From Halomonas citrativorans (lineage in GTDB: Bacteria > Pseudomonadota > Gammaproteobacteria > Pseudomonadales > Halomonadaceae), in assembly GCF_900163645.1 (NCBI RefSeq), contig NZ_FUKM01000036.1, positions 1 to 44,037 on the forward strand: a stretch of DNA of 44,037 nucleotides. The letters run 5' to 3'. Both the position numbers and the translations under genes were made by a program. The stretch's first letter is position 1. Every line of letters begins with the position of its first letter. Of the stretch, positions 1 to 7,469 are shown in pieces. The notes below the pieces were generated by a model, which was not told the origin of the DNA, ran no database searches, and saw only the letters and a list, made by a program, of their open reading frames with translations.

Positions 1-374
1 GGGTGCCTTATTTGCTCGTTCCTCGCAAAACGTTACGCCGCGCTACGAGATATGCCGGTATCCAATTTGTGGGCGTGTGATTATTCGTTTGCCGAATTTC
101 GTAGCGCGTGGTAAGCGCCAGCGCACCCGCGGATGCAACGCGAAGCGGTGCCGGCGTTAGGTGGCACGGCCCGGGCGGCTGGCGCCGCCTTCGCGGGTGC
201 CTTATTTGCTCGTTCCTCGCAAAACGTTACGCCGCGCTACGAGATATGCAGGTATTCAATTTGTGGGCGTGTGATTGTACGTTTGCCGGATTAAGTAGCG
301 CGTGGTAAGCGCCAGCGCACCCGCGGATGCAGCGCGGAGCGGTGCCGTAGTTAGGTGGCACGCCCCGGGTGGCT
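1..374. repeat. Two tandem copies of a 194-base intergenic repeat
   Basis: Bases 1-194 and 195-374 are near-identical direct repeats with period 194; the second copy stops at the shared CCGGGyGGCT end at 374. Each unit carries an inverted pair: CGCGCTAC (about 39-46 in the first copy) against GTAGCGCG (about 101-108), so the transcript could fold. Short reading frames inside are not convincing genes. This looks like a repetitive extragenic element. The left edge of the window may cut a longer array. No gene lies in this stretch. Confidence 0.85.
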
Positions 375-441
375 TGTCATCACTGCGTAAAATGCAGCGG
401 GTATCTTGGGCACTTTCTATTACACAAAAGAGCCTTCCACT

Positions 442-1638
442 ATGGCTGAAGAGAACAATTTACGCACGCGCGTCAGCGAAGTCTTTAGGATTTTTCTATG
501 GCTTGGCCTGACCTCCTTTGGTGGGCCGGTGGCGCATCTGGGCTATTTTCGGGCCGAGTTTGTGGAGCGCCGCCGTTGGCTTTCGGAGGCTGCCTATGCG
601 GACTTGGTCGCGCTTTGCCAATTTTTGCCAGGACCCGCCAGCAGCCAGGTGGGTTTTGCGCTTGGGCTAATGCGCGCTGGCCCTTGGGGAGCCGCGATGG
701 CGTGGCTGGCATTTACGCTGCCTTCGGCCATTGTGCTAGTACTGTTTGCGTTTGGCGCAGCGGTATTGGATGGCCCTGTCGCCAGCGGCCTTATCCACGG
801 CTTGAAGATAGTCGCGGTAGCGATTGTGGCGCATGCGGTGTGGGGCATGGCGCGTAATCTGTGCCCGGATAAAACCCGCACGGGCATTGCACTACTGGCC
901 GTGTTTACGGTGTTATTGGTTAGCGGGCCGCTAGGGCAGGTGGGTGCCATTGTGTTCGGTGGTTTGGCGGGGTTTCTGCTATGCCGCGAAGCCGTGACTG
1001 CCACGCAAAGCGAAACACTCCACTTTGCTGTGTCGCGCTCAGTTGGCGTTATCGCACTGGGGCTGTTCGCTGGGCTATTGATTGGGTTGCCGTTGCTTGC
1101 GGGAAGTACGGTTTGGCTTGATATCGCGGATGCCTTTTATCGTTCAGGCGCGCTGGTATTTGGCGGTGGGCATGTGGTGCTGCCGCTATTACAAGCGGAA
1201 GTGGTGCAGTCAGGCTGGATAACGCCTGATGCGTTTTTAACCGGTTACGGAGCGGCACAGGCCGTGCCGGGGCCGCTGTTTACCTTTGCCGCCTATCTTG
1301 GGGCGTTGCTGCCCGGCGTTAATGGCCTTGTTGGTGCGATAGTGGCCTTGCTGGCCATCTTCATACCGGGATTTTTACTGCTGGTGGGCGTGCTGCCATT
1401 CTGGAATCGCTTTCGCCAATGGGGAAGTGCTCAGGCGTTGATGCGTGGTGCCAATGCCGCAGTGGTGGGGATTCTGGGCGCCGCACTTTACCAGCCGGTG
1501 TGGACCAGCGCGATTATCGGACCGTATGAATTTGCCTTGGCGCTTAGCGGCTTTTTACTGCTTTCCGTGTGGAAGCTGCCTGCCTGGGCGGTGGTGGTTG
1601 TGATTGCACTGGGCGGTCTTTTGATACCGGTTCAGTAG
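442..1638 (+). CDS. chrA: Chromate transporter ChrA (two-domain CHR family)
   Basis: Inner-membrane chromate efflux protein of the long-chain CHR family, about 398 residues, the usual size. Two homologous halves are visible. The first has FGGPVAHLGYFRAEFVERRRWL and, shortly after, LCQFLPGPASSQVGFALG. The second has FGGGHVVLPLLQAEVV and GYGAAQAVPGPLFTFAAYLG. Each half carries the family's PGP motif, and both are followed by hydrophobic segments. I chose ATG 442 (MAEENNLRTRV) over an in-frame TTG at 406; neither has a strong ribosome site. No chrB regulator is adjacent. A symmetrical hairpin terminator follows. The family assignment is firm; chromate as substrate is from family knowledge. Confidence 0.93.
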   Translation: MAEENNLRTRVSEVFRIFLWLGLTSFGGPVAHLGYFRAEFVERRRWLSEAAYADLVALCQFLPGPASSQVGFALGLMRAGPWGAAMAWLAFTLPSAIVLVLFAFGAAVLDGPVASGLIHGLKIVAVAIVAHAVWGMARNLCPDKTRTGIALLAVFTVLLVSGPLGQVGAIVFGGLAGFLLCREAVTATQSETLHFAVSRSVGVIALGLFAGLLIGLPLLAGSTVWLDIADAFYRSGALVFGGGHVVLPLLQAEVVQSGWITPDAFLTGYGAAQAVPGPLFTFAAYLGALLPGVNGLVGAIVALLAIFIPGFLLLVGVLPFWNRFRQWGSAQALMRGANAAVVGILGAALYQPVWTSAIIGPYEFALALSGFLLLSVWKLPAWAVVVVIALGGLLIPVQ

Positions 1639-1661
1639 ATAATGAGCCAAGACCTTACAAA

Positions 1662-1685
1662 AACGCCTCGCTTAAGCGAGGCGTT
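1662..1685. terminator. Bidirectional hairpin terminator between chrA and the HTH gene
   Basis: A perfect 10-base stem (AACGCCTCGC / GCGAGGCGTT) around a TTAA loop lies between two convergent genes, with A-rich and T-rich flanks. It is placed to stop transcription from both sides. Confidence 0.75.
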
Positions 1686-1712
1686 CGTGATTTAAAGGGC
1701 TAATGGCTGCTC

Positions 1713-1985
1713 CTATGGCGCCTCCAGCTCTAACGTGCGGCGCAGAACATTGAGCTCGTCAATATTCAGGTGCTCCAGCCTGCCGGCGAGCAAGTCGCTA
1801 ATCTTCTGTACTGGAAGCCCTGCCTGGCGGGCAATTTCCCGGCTTCCTAGATCTGATACTGCAATTAAACGCGTGATAATGCGCATTAGGCGCGTGCGTT
1901 TTTCTAATTCCCTGACATCGAGGTCAGGGCTGCTTCGCGGAGGATCCAGCGTTTCTGCGTGAGCAGTTGAGTATGCCGTACTCAT
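1713..1985 (-). CDS. Small helix-turn-helix protein (XRE/antitoxin-like)
   Basis: A 90-residue protein with one predicted helix-turn-helix in the C-terminal half (about residues 45-70: LGSREIARQAGLPVQKISDL), like XRE-type DNA-binding proteins and HigA-like antitoxins. The N-terminal 30 residues are polar and probably disordered. GGAG lies seven bases before the ATG. No partner toxin frame is seen on either side (chrA convergent, purE divergent), so this is either a lone regulator or an orphan antitoxin. The target is unknown. Confidence 0.75.
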   Translation of the reverse strand: MSTAYSTAHAETLDPPRSSPDLDVRELEKRTRLMRIITRLIAVSDLGSREIARQAGLPVQKISDLLAGRLEHLNIDELNVLRRTLELEAP

Positions 1986-2101
1986 GAGACTCCATTAGTC
2001 TGAAATGACAAGGACACAATGCCGCCAACGCAGGTGCTTTTCAATATTTAATTTGATGAAAATTTCGCGACACTTGTGAACACCCGATTGCGGCTTGGCT
2101 C

Positions 2102-2110
2102 TGGTAAACT
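2102..2110 (+). promoter_or_regulatory. Possible extended -10 promoter for purEK
   Basis: TGGTAAACT fits an extended -10 (TGn then TAAACT, 4/6 to TATAAT). No good -35 is found at 16-18 bases. It would start a leader RNA near 2116, just before the hairpin at 2127-2151. This is weak evidence by itself. Confidence 0.3.
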
Positions 2111-2126
2111 ATGTGCCTTATTTTAG

Positions 2127-2170
2127 CGTACGCGGCTGCTTCTGGCGTGCGGCACTTTTATCTTTTTTTT
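2127..2170 (+). terminator. Terminator-like hairpin and U-tract in the purE leader
   Basis: CGTACGC (2127-2133) pairs with GCGTGCG (2145-2151) with one G-U pair and an 11-base loop. After GCAC comes a T-rich run (2156-2170) of 14 T in 15 bases apart from one A and one C. No plus-strand gene ends upstream, so it is unlikely to be an ordinary end-of-gene terminator. It lies about 30 bases before the purE start. An outer pairing GTGCC (2113-2117) with GGCAC (2151-2155) would compete at base 2151. An attenuator is possible. Confidence 0.5.
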
Positions 2171-2198
2171 ATAAGGCCACTGGCCGGGGAGAAATGGC

Positions 2199-2714
2199 AT
2201 GTCGTCGAATAGCGCACCCAAAGTGGGCGTCATCATGGGGTCCAAATCGGATTGGCCGGTGATGGAGCACGCGGTGACGATGCTGGAGCGCTTAGGCGTT
2301 GCTTATGAAACGCGCGTGGTCTCTGCCCACCGAACGCCTGACTTGCTGTTCGACTATGCTAAAAGCGCCGCTGAGCGTGGCCTGCAGGTGATTGTGGCCG
2401 GTGCAGGCGGTGCAGCCCACCTGCCCGGTATGGTGGCCTCACAAACGCCGCTGCCGGTACTAGGTGTGCCGGTTGAATCCAAAGCGCTTAAAGGCCTTGA
2501 TTCACTGCTCTCGATTGCGCAGATGCCCGGCGGTATCGCCGTAGGCACACTGGCGATTGGTAAGGCCGGTGCGACCAATGCGGGCCTGCTGGCCGCGCAG
2601 ATTGTGGGCCTTCAGGATAGCGCTGTGCGTAACGCGGTTGAGGCCTTCCGTGCAGAGCAGACTCAACTAGTACTGGATAACCCGGACCCGCGCCCCGCGC
2701 CGGATGCTGAGTAA
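2199..2714 (+). CDS. purE: N5-carboxyaminoimidazole ribonucleotide mutase PurE
   Basis: Cytoplasmic enzyme of de novo purine synthesis that converts N5-CAIR to CAIR. The 171 residues match the usual class I PurE length. The nucleotide-binding start [14 protein letters not shown], the VVSAHRTPD segment containing the catalytic histidine, the glycine-rich [18 protein letters not shown] and the late [20 protein letters not shown] are all present. GGGGAG lies seven bases before ATG 2199; an ATG at 2194 is out of frame. It is followed 11 bases later by purK, so the two are co-transcribed and act in succession (PurK makes N5-CAIR). A terminator-like hairpin in the leader suggests control of read-through. 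Confidence 0.97.
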   Translation: MSSNSAPKVGVIMGSKSDWPVMEHAVTMLERLGVAYETRVVSAHRTPDLLFDYAKSAAERGLQVIVAGAGGAAHLPGMVASQTPLPVLGVPVESKALKGLDSLLSIAQMPGGIAVGTLAIGKAGATNAGLLAAQIVGLQDSAVRNAVEAFRAEQTQLVLDNPDPRPAPDAE

Positions 2715-2725
2715 AAGGAGCCCCC

Positions 2726-3862
2726 ATGAACTCTGGTACGACAAACATCGGCGTTTTAGGCGCAGGCCAACTGGGCCGTATGCTGGCGCTGGCGGGCTAC
2801 CCGCTAGGCAATCGGTTTACGTTCCTGGATACTACGGGTAACCCAAGCGCAGGCATCGGCGAGGTCATTGTCGACCCGGATAATCAGCACTTGGCGGAGT
2901 TTCTCGCCAAGGTGGATGTTGTGACCTACGAGTTCGAGCATCTGCCGGTGACGCTTGTGCAGGAGATCGAAAAGCACAAGCCGGTGTATCCAAGTAGCCG
3001 AGCGATTGAGGTATGCCAAAATCGGGTTGAAGAGAAAGCCCTGTTTGATCGCTTGAACATCCCGACGCCTGCTTACCGTGTGGTCGAGAGCGCAGAGCAG
3101 CTTGAAACCGCCGCACGTGAACTTGGCTGCCCGGTCGTGGCAAAGTCCGTCACGGAAGGTTACGACGGTAAAGGTCAGGCGGTCCTAAAAGCCCCAGAAG
3201 AGGCGGCTGACGCTTGGCAAAGCATTGGCCATACGCAGTTGATCGTTGAAGCGTTTGTGGATTTTGTGCGCGAAGTTTCGATGATTGCTGTGCGCGGTCG
3301 CGATGGCGAGGTGGTTTTCTACCCCATGGCAGAGAACCAGCATGTAGGCGGCATTCTGCGTTACTCGGTGGCGCCGCTGCCGGACCTGGACGCCCAGGTG
3401 CAGCAAACGGCTGATACGTATATTCGTGCGCTGCTGGATGAGCTGGATTACGTGGGCGTGCTGGCGCTTGAACTCTTCCAAACCCGCGATGGCAGCCTGC
3501 TGGCTAACGAAATGGCGCCACGCGTGCATAACTCCGGCCATTGGACGATGGATGGTGCGGTTACCAGCCAGTTCGAGAACCATCTACGGGCGGTTCAAGG
3601 ATTACCGCTTGGCAGCACAGCGGCCATTGCGCCCACCTGTATGGTTAATGTGATTGGCCAGGAAGGTGACAACGTGGCCATGCTCAAGCTTGCCAATACC
3701 CACCTGCACCGCTACGACAAGGCCGAGCGGGCAGGGCGGAAGCTGGCCCACGTTAACGTGGTGGCCGCTACCCACGCTGAACTGCTGGAAAAGGTGCGCG
3801 CCTGCCAAGCACTGATACCCGATGCCCCGGCGGTTGAGTGGAGTTTTGAGCGCTCATTATAG
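2726..3862 (+). CDS. purK: N5-carboxyaminoimidazole ribonucleotide synthase PurK
   Basis: ATP-grasp enzyme that makes N5-CAIR from AIR, bicarbonate and ATP, feeding PurE. The N-terminal IGVLGAGQLGRMLALAGYPL nucleotide-fold segment, the VVTYEFEHLP segment, ATP-grasp KSVTEGYDGKGQAVL and the metal-binding LLANEMAPRVHNSGHWT region appear in the expected order. The 378 residues are of normal length. AAAGGAG precedes the ATG. It ends just before a strong terminator at 3884. Second gene of a purEK operon. Confidence 0.97.
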   Translation: MNSGTTNIGVLGAGQLGRMLALAGYPLGNRFTFLDTTGNPSAGIGEVIVDPDNQHLAEFLAKVDVVTYEFEHLPVTLVQEIEKHKPVYPSSRAIEVCQNRVEEKALFDRLNIPTPAYRVVESAEQLETAARELGCPVVAKSVTEGYDGKGQAVLKAPEEAADAWQSIGHTQLIVEAFVDFVREVSMIAVRGRDGEVVFYPMAENQHVGGILRYSVAPLPDLDAQVQQTADTYIRALLDELDYVGVLALELFQTRDGSLLANEMAPRVHNSGHWTMDGAVTSQFENHLRAVQGLPLGSTAAIAPTCMVNVIGQEGDNVAMLKLANTHLHRYDKAERAGRKLAHVNVVAATHAELLEKVRACQALIPDAPAVEWSFERSL

Positions 3863-3883
3863 ATAAGCGTTAATAAGTTACTG

Positions 3884-3917
3884 AAAAGGCGCCCCACGAT
3901 GTGAGGCGCCTTTTTTA
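3884..3917 (+). terminator. Rho-independent terminator of purEK
   Basis: AAAAGGCGCC (3884-3893) pairs with GGCGCCTTTT (3905-3914); the interior CAC/GTG adds to the stem, and T residues continue to 3916. A strong intrinsic terminator immediately after purK. Confidence 0.9.
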
Positions 3918-3920
3918 ATT

Positions 3921-3988
3921 CCGGTTTTAAGCTCTTTTTTAAGACCGTTTTAAGCTCTGTTTTTACGACCGTTTTAAGCTCTGTTTAA
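3921..3988. repeat. Three copies of a 24-base tandem repeat
   Basis: The core CCGTTTTAAGCTCTGTTT starts at 3921 (slightly diverged), 3945 and 3969, with an exact period of 24. It lies between the purEK terminator and the 3' end of the convergent TraX-like gene. No coding role is seen. Confidence 0.8.
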
Positions 3989-4012
3989 AGTCCCGCGAAC
4001 CAGCTTGGACGC

Positions 4013-4819
4013 TTACCAACCCAGCACAATACGCCCGCTCAGCAGTAGCCACAGCGCGATTAACGCAAAGTGCCCAGGGTACCAGGCCAGCCACAGCCTG
4101 CGTGGCATGGCAAACGTTACCGCAGGAACGCGCTGAGCCAGGCCAGCAGCAAGTATCAGCACCACGACACAGGTCCCCACCGTAAACGATTTCGCCATAT
4201 CCGAGGCGTTCATTTGTCCGGCAACCCAGAGTACGGGAAAGGCGGCCAAGCCTGCCCAAAGTCGCGCCTGAAAATGGGTGCCCGCTTGGCTAAGTGAATG
4301 CATGGCAAACATGAATAGTGGAATCAACAGCAGGCCGTTGTGGCCGTATTCCACCCAGAAACCGAGCAGGTACCACACCGTGACGCCCACCGCGGTGCCC
4401 AACAGCAGCCAACCAAACCCCAGCGTTTGCTGTTGGTAGTGCTGCCAGCCTTGGCGGGCCAGTGTGCCCAAGACCAGGCCACTGGCCAGCGTAAAGCAGA
4501 CGTTAAAGATCAACGCATCCGATGCGCGTGGCATCATCATGTAAGGGAGTTGAGCTACCAGCCCGATAATCAGAATACGCCGTGAATAACGCAGTGGGTT
4601 ACGGGTATTAAATAGCCCGTGCCAAGCGACCATGGCGGCAAACAGCGGAAAGGCAATCCGGCCAATAGAGGAGCCTGCCCAGCTAAAATCCCCAGGCAAT
4701 ACATAGCGGGTAAGGTGGTCTACCGTCATGGTAATGAGCGCGAGCCACTGGCCCCAGCCTGTCCAGTAGGAAGACGGGCGTCGGTTGATGTCTGGTGTGG
4801 CGCTGAGAGTTGCTGCCAT
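4013..4819 (-). CDS. TraX-family integral membrane protein
   Basis: A 268-residue polytopic membrane protein. Recognisable TraX-type features are LALITMTVDHLTRY near the start, IGRIAFPLFAAMVAW, NPLRYSRRILIIGLVAQLPY and a later WVEYGHNGLLLIPL. Founding TraX of the F plasmid N-acetylates pilin, but many chromosomal members have no conjugation genes nearby, as here; the acyl acceptor is unknown. AGGGAGG precedes ATG at 4819 by five bases. It is convergent with purK and monocistronic. Family call is good; function open. Confidence 0.82.
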   Translation of the reverse strand: MAATLSATPDINRRPSSYWTGWGQWLALITMTVDHLTRYVLPGDFSWAGSSIGRIAFPLFAAMVAWHGLFNTRNPLRYSRRILIIGLVAQLPYMMMPRASDALIFNVCFTLASGLVLGTLARQGWQHYQQQTLGFGWLLLGTAVGVTVWYLLGFWVEYGHNGLLLIPLFMFAMHSLSQAGTHFQARLWAGLAAFPVLWVAGQMNASDMAKSFTVGTCVVVLILAAGLAQRVPAVTFAMPRRLWLAWYPGHFALIALWLLLSGRIVLGW

Positions 4820-4874
4820 AAAACCTCCCTGTTTTTATGACTAAATTACGGTGATAGCGAAATGACGTTTCATC

Positions 4875-4937
4875 GCTATATGGGTTATATCGGCTATATC
4901 GGCTATATCGGCTGTATGAGCTATATCGGCTATATAA
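4875..4937. repeat. Seven 9-base tandem repeats, consensus GCTATATCG
   Basis: Seven consecutive nonamers begin at 4875 (GCTATATGG, GTTATATCG, then GCTATATCG variants) and end at 4937. The tract lies upstream of the TraX-like gene (minus strand) and downstream of the ABC operon. The rest of 4820-5118 holds only the terminator listed below. A length-variable microsatellite near a promoter is possible. Confidence 0.85.
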
Positions 4938-5071
4938 ACGTAGTGAATGATACAGAGACTCTCACACACTGACCTGGTTCATTCCAAGGGGCAGCGTGCT
5001 TGTTCATGGCCAGCGTACCTGGTTTTTAAGCTGCTGATGCAAGGAGAAAAAAGGCAAGGGCGTAAATAAAC

Positions 5072-5093
5072 CACCCCGGCAAAGGCCGGGGTG
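5072..5093 (-). terminator. Terminator of the arginine-type ABC operon
   Basis: CACCCCGGC and GCCGGGGTG form a 9-base perfect stem with an AAAG loop. Read on the minus strand it follows the binding-protein stop codon and is followed by a moderately T-rich stretch. Confidence 0.75.
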
Positions 5094-5118
5094 ATGGGGA
5101 AGTCACTACGCTATGTGA

Positions 5119-5889
5119 TTACTCTTCGCCAAAGTAGCGAGCGTGAATCTCATCGTAGGTGCCGTTTTCTTGAAGTGTTGCGAGGGCTTCGTTGAATTTT
5201 TCGGCAAGCGCTTCATCACGCTGGCGGAACGCGATACCAAAGCCATCACCAAAGTATTCTTTAGGCTCAGTGATTTTTTCGCCCACAATGGTGTAGTCAG
5301 CGTCTTCGTTTTCAACCAGCGTTGACTGGCCGATCGGGAAATCGAGGAAAACGATATCCAGACGCTGTGCGTCCATATCCAGCACCATATCATCGGCGGT
5401 GGAGTAGCGGCTGATATCGGCTACGCTGCTGTAGTTGTCAGTGACGTAGTTGTCCTGGAGCGTACCGCGTTGAACGCCGATGGTCAGGCCTTCAAGGGTT
5501 TCTTCATTGGCTTCGTCGATATCCAGGTCGCTTGCGGCAAACCAGGCAGACGGCATGGTGATGTAGGGGTCAGAGAACAGCACCTGCTGGCGACGCTCAT
5601 CGTTGATGGTCATGGAGGACATGACGGCGTCGTAGTTGCGTGACAGAAGGCCCGGAATAATGCCGTCCCACTCCTGCTCGATCCACTCGCAGGTCACGCC
5701 GATCTCTTCACACATGGCGTTGCCCAGGTCGATATCAAAACCGGTCAGGTCGCCTTCAGGGGTGCGGAATTCCATCGGAACATAAGGTACATCAACGCCA
5801 ATGCGCACCTGATCATAATCACGTGCCTGGGCGGAAGAGGCCGCAGCAACAGCCAAACCAATTAAAGAAACTGATAGCAACTTTTTCAT
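5119..5889 (-). CDS. Periplasmic arginine/ornithine/histidine-type binding protein
   Basis: Solute-binding protein (SBP family 3) of a polar amino-acid ABC importer. Signal peptide residues 1-22 (MKKLLSVSLIGLAVAAASSAQA, written here only as a hydrophobic run ending AQA). The mature part shows VRIGVDVPYVPMEF, LTGFDIDLGNAMCEEIGV with the two family cysteines, WDGIIPGLLSRNYDAVMSSM and a late FGDGFGIAFRQRDEAL, like LAO/HisJ/AotJ proteins. GGAG lies seven bases before the ATG. It is the last gene of a minus-strand operon (ATPase, two permeases, binder), separated by 130 bases containing a hairpin. The nearby astE favours arginine or ornithine as substrate. Exact specificity is not readable from sequence. 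Confidence 0.9.
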   Translation of the reverse strand: MKKLLSVSLIGLAVAAASSAQARDYDQVRIGVDVPYVPMEFRTPEGDLTGFDIDLGNAMCEEIGVTCEWIEQEWDGIIPGLLSRNYDAVMSSMTINDERRQQVLFSDPYITMPSAWFAASDLDIDEANEETLEGLTIGVQRGTLQDNYVTDNYSSVADISRYSTADDMVLDMDAQRLDIVFLDFPIGQSTLVENEDADYTIVGEKITEPKEYFGDGFGIAFRQRDEALAEKFNEALATLQENGTYDEIHARYFGEE

Positions 5890-5903
5890 TATTTAACTCC
5901 GTT

Positions 5904-5938
5904 GTTAAAGAGGTCCACCCGAGGTGATCCTCTTTAAC
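5904..5938 (-). promoter_or_regulatory. Strong hairpin just upstream of the binding-protein gene
   Basis: GTTAAAGAGG (5904-5913) pairs with CCTCTTTAAC (5929-5938), with an inner CACC/GGTG helix. On the minus strand it sits between the last permease gene and the binding-protein ribosome site, with no U-tract. It could protect the distal mRNA segment and raise binding-protein output, as inter-cistronic hairpins do in other binding-protein operons. Its role is inferred. Confidence 0.55.
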
Positions 5939-6020
5939 GTAACCCAGGTTGGGGTCGGCGGAAAGAGGAAAACACCCTGTGAACCAACGTTTGTTTGACG
6001 TTCGCTAGTAATCGAACCGT

Positions 6021-6752
6021 TTACGGGGTTTGTGGCTTTAAGTGCGCAAGTAATTTCTTCTCTAAAAAGCGGAAGAAAAACAGAATGGCAAACGTTAAGC
6101 ACAGATAGATAGCCGCGACAAACAGGAAGGGCTCAAACGGCGTATAGAACCGTGAATAGACATAGCGAGCTGCCCCGGTCAGATCCATTAAGGTGACCAC
6201 GCTGGCTATCGCGCTGGCATGCAGCATAAAAATCACTTCATTGCCGTAGGCGGGCAGGGCACGACGGAACGCGCTGGGGATAATGATCCGTCGCATCATC
6301 AGGCTTTGTGACATGCCGTAAGCGCGGGCCGCTTCAATTTCGCCTTTAGAGGTTGCTTTGATAGCCCCTCGGAAAATCTCTGTTGTGTAAGCAGCTGTGT
6401 TAAGAGTGAAAGCGATCAGTGCTGGATAGAAGGCCTCACGAAAGATTGGCCACAAAAAGCTTTCCTGAATGCCGTCAAAAAACACCACGCCATAGTAAAT
6501 AATGTACAGCTGAATCAGCAGCGGCGTGCCACGAAACACGTAGGTATAGGCATACACGGGCAGGCTGATCCATTTACGCCGTGAACTGCGCATAATGGCA
6601 AGCGGCACTGCTAGCACCAGCCCGATCACCAGCGACAAAAACACCAGCTGTGTGGTGGTGACAAGCCCTGTCCAGTAGTAGCCCAGCGTAGTGGAAGTGA
6701 AGATCAGGTTGCCGGACAAAAGGTCATTAAACCATGCGGAAATATCTAGCAT
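6021..6752 (-). CDS. Amino-acid ABC transporter permease (HisM/AotM-type)
   Basis: Inner-membrane permease, 243 residues from the chosen start MLDISAWFNDLL. Its ATG at 6752 lies one base after the TGA of the upstream permease, so coupled translation is likely; a longer in-frame start inside that gene (6824) is rejected. It shows about five membrane spans, VFRGTPLLIQLYIIYYGVVF and the EAA loop EIEAARAYGMSQSLMMRRII, which contacts the ATPase. It pairs with the product of 6754-7455 as in HisQM/AotQM. Polar amino-acid family call is firm; substrate is inferred from neighbours. Confidence 0.92.
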   Translation of the reverse strand: MLDISAWFNDLLSGNLIFTSTTLGYYWTGLVTTTQLVFLSLVIGLVLAVPLAIMRSSRRKWISLPVYAYTYVFRGTPLLIQLYIIYYGVVFFDGIQESFLWPIFREAFYPALIAFTLNTAAYTTEIFRGAIKATSKGEIEAARAYGMSQSLMMRRIIIPSAFRRALPAYGNEVIFMLHASAIASVVTLMDLTGAARYVYSRFYTPFEPFLFVAAIYLCLTFAILFFFRFLEKKLLAHLKPQTP

Positions 6753-6753
6753 G

Positions 6754-7455
6754 TCACTGCTCTCCAAAGCCGATGTCGTAGCGCTTTTGTAACCGGGCAA
6801 AAATCCACTCGGAGACGCTGGCAATCAACAGGTAGGCAACGGCGACGGGGATTAAAAACACAAACGGCTCGTGAGTCGCCCGGGAGGCTTCAGCGGCCAC
6901 GCGGACCATATCGGTCAGGCCGATCACCGAGACGAGCGCGGTGGTTTTCAGCAGCACCATCCAGTTATTGGAGAGCCCGGGCAGCGCATGGCGCATCATT
7001 TGCGGAAAACGAATGCGGCGAAATACCAGTGCGCTGCTCATCCCGTAGGCTTTGCCTGCCTCAATTTGACCGTTGTCCACTGCCATAAAGGCGCCTCGGA
7101 AGGTCTCGCCCATATAGGCACCAAAAATAAAGCCAATGGTCAATACGCCAGCGGCAAAGGCGTTGAAATTAATGTAAATATCAATGTCGTAGCTGTAGTA
7201 AAGAATATCACTAATCGCGTTGACACCGATTTGACCGCCGTAAAACAGCAGCATCATCAAGACAAGGTCTGGCACGCCGCGAATCAGCGTCGTGTAGACA
7301 GTTGCCGTGCCGTGCAATAGCCAGTGACGCGACATCTTGGCTGTGGCGGTTAGCAGGCCTAGCGCGATGGCTAACAGTAGCGATAAAACCGCTAGTTGAA
7401 CGGTGACCCCGGCACCTTCGATTAAACGGGGGCCGTACCCTTGCAAATCCAGCAT
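6754..7455 (-). CDS. Amino-acid ABC transporter permease (HisQ/AotQ-type)
   Basis: Second permease subunit, 233 residues, with membrane spans beginning VTVQLAVLSLLLAIALGLL, the TLIRGVPDLVLMMLLFYGGQ region and the EAA motif QIEAGKAYGMSSALVFRRIR. It lies 14 bases after the ATPase gene and is coupled to the next permease. In the LAO/His family this subunit has the RGVP(D/E) signature and a longer periplasmic loop after it, which matches (residues around 75-95). Start ATG 7455 has GAGG upstream. Confidence 0.92.
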   Translation of the reverse strand: MLDLQGYGPRLIEGAGVTVQLAVLSLLLAIALGLLTATAKMSRHWLLHGTATVYTTLIRGVPDLVLMMLLFYGGQIGVNAISDILYYSYDIDIYINFNAFAAGVLTIGFIFGAYMGETFRGAFMAVDNGQIEAGKAYGMSSALVFRRIRFPQMMRHALPGLSNNWMVLLKTTALVSVIGLTDMVRVAAEASRATHEPFVFLIPVAVAYLLIASVSEWIFARLQKRYDIGFGEQ

Positions 7456-7469
7456 GGTCGCCTCGCAGA

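Noticed and set aside
1..400. Short reading frames of 66-69 codons
   Set aside because: They lie inside the 194-base repeat in parallel, have no ribosome sites and no recognisable protein.
4013..4819. Conjugation region marked by the TraX-like gene
   Set aside because: No other tra, relaxase or type IV secretion genes are nearby; chromosomal TraX relatives are common.
4875..4937. CRISPR-like array
   Set aside because: Units are 9 bases long with no spacers; it is a simple tandem repeat.
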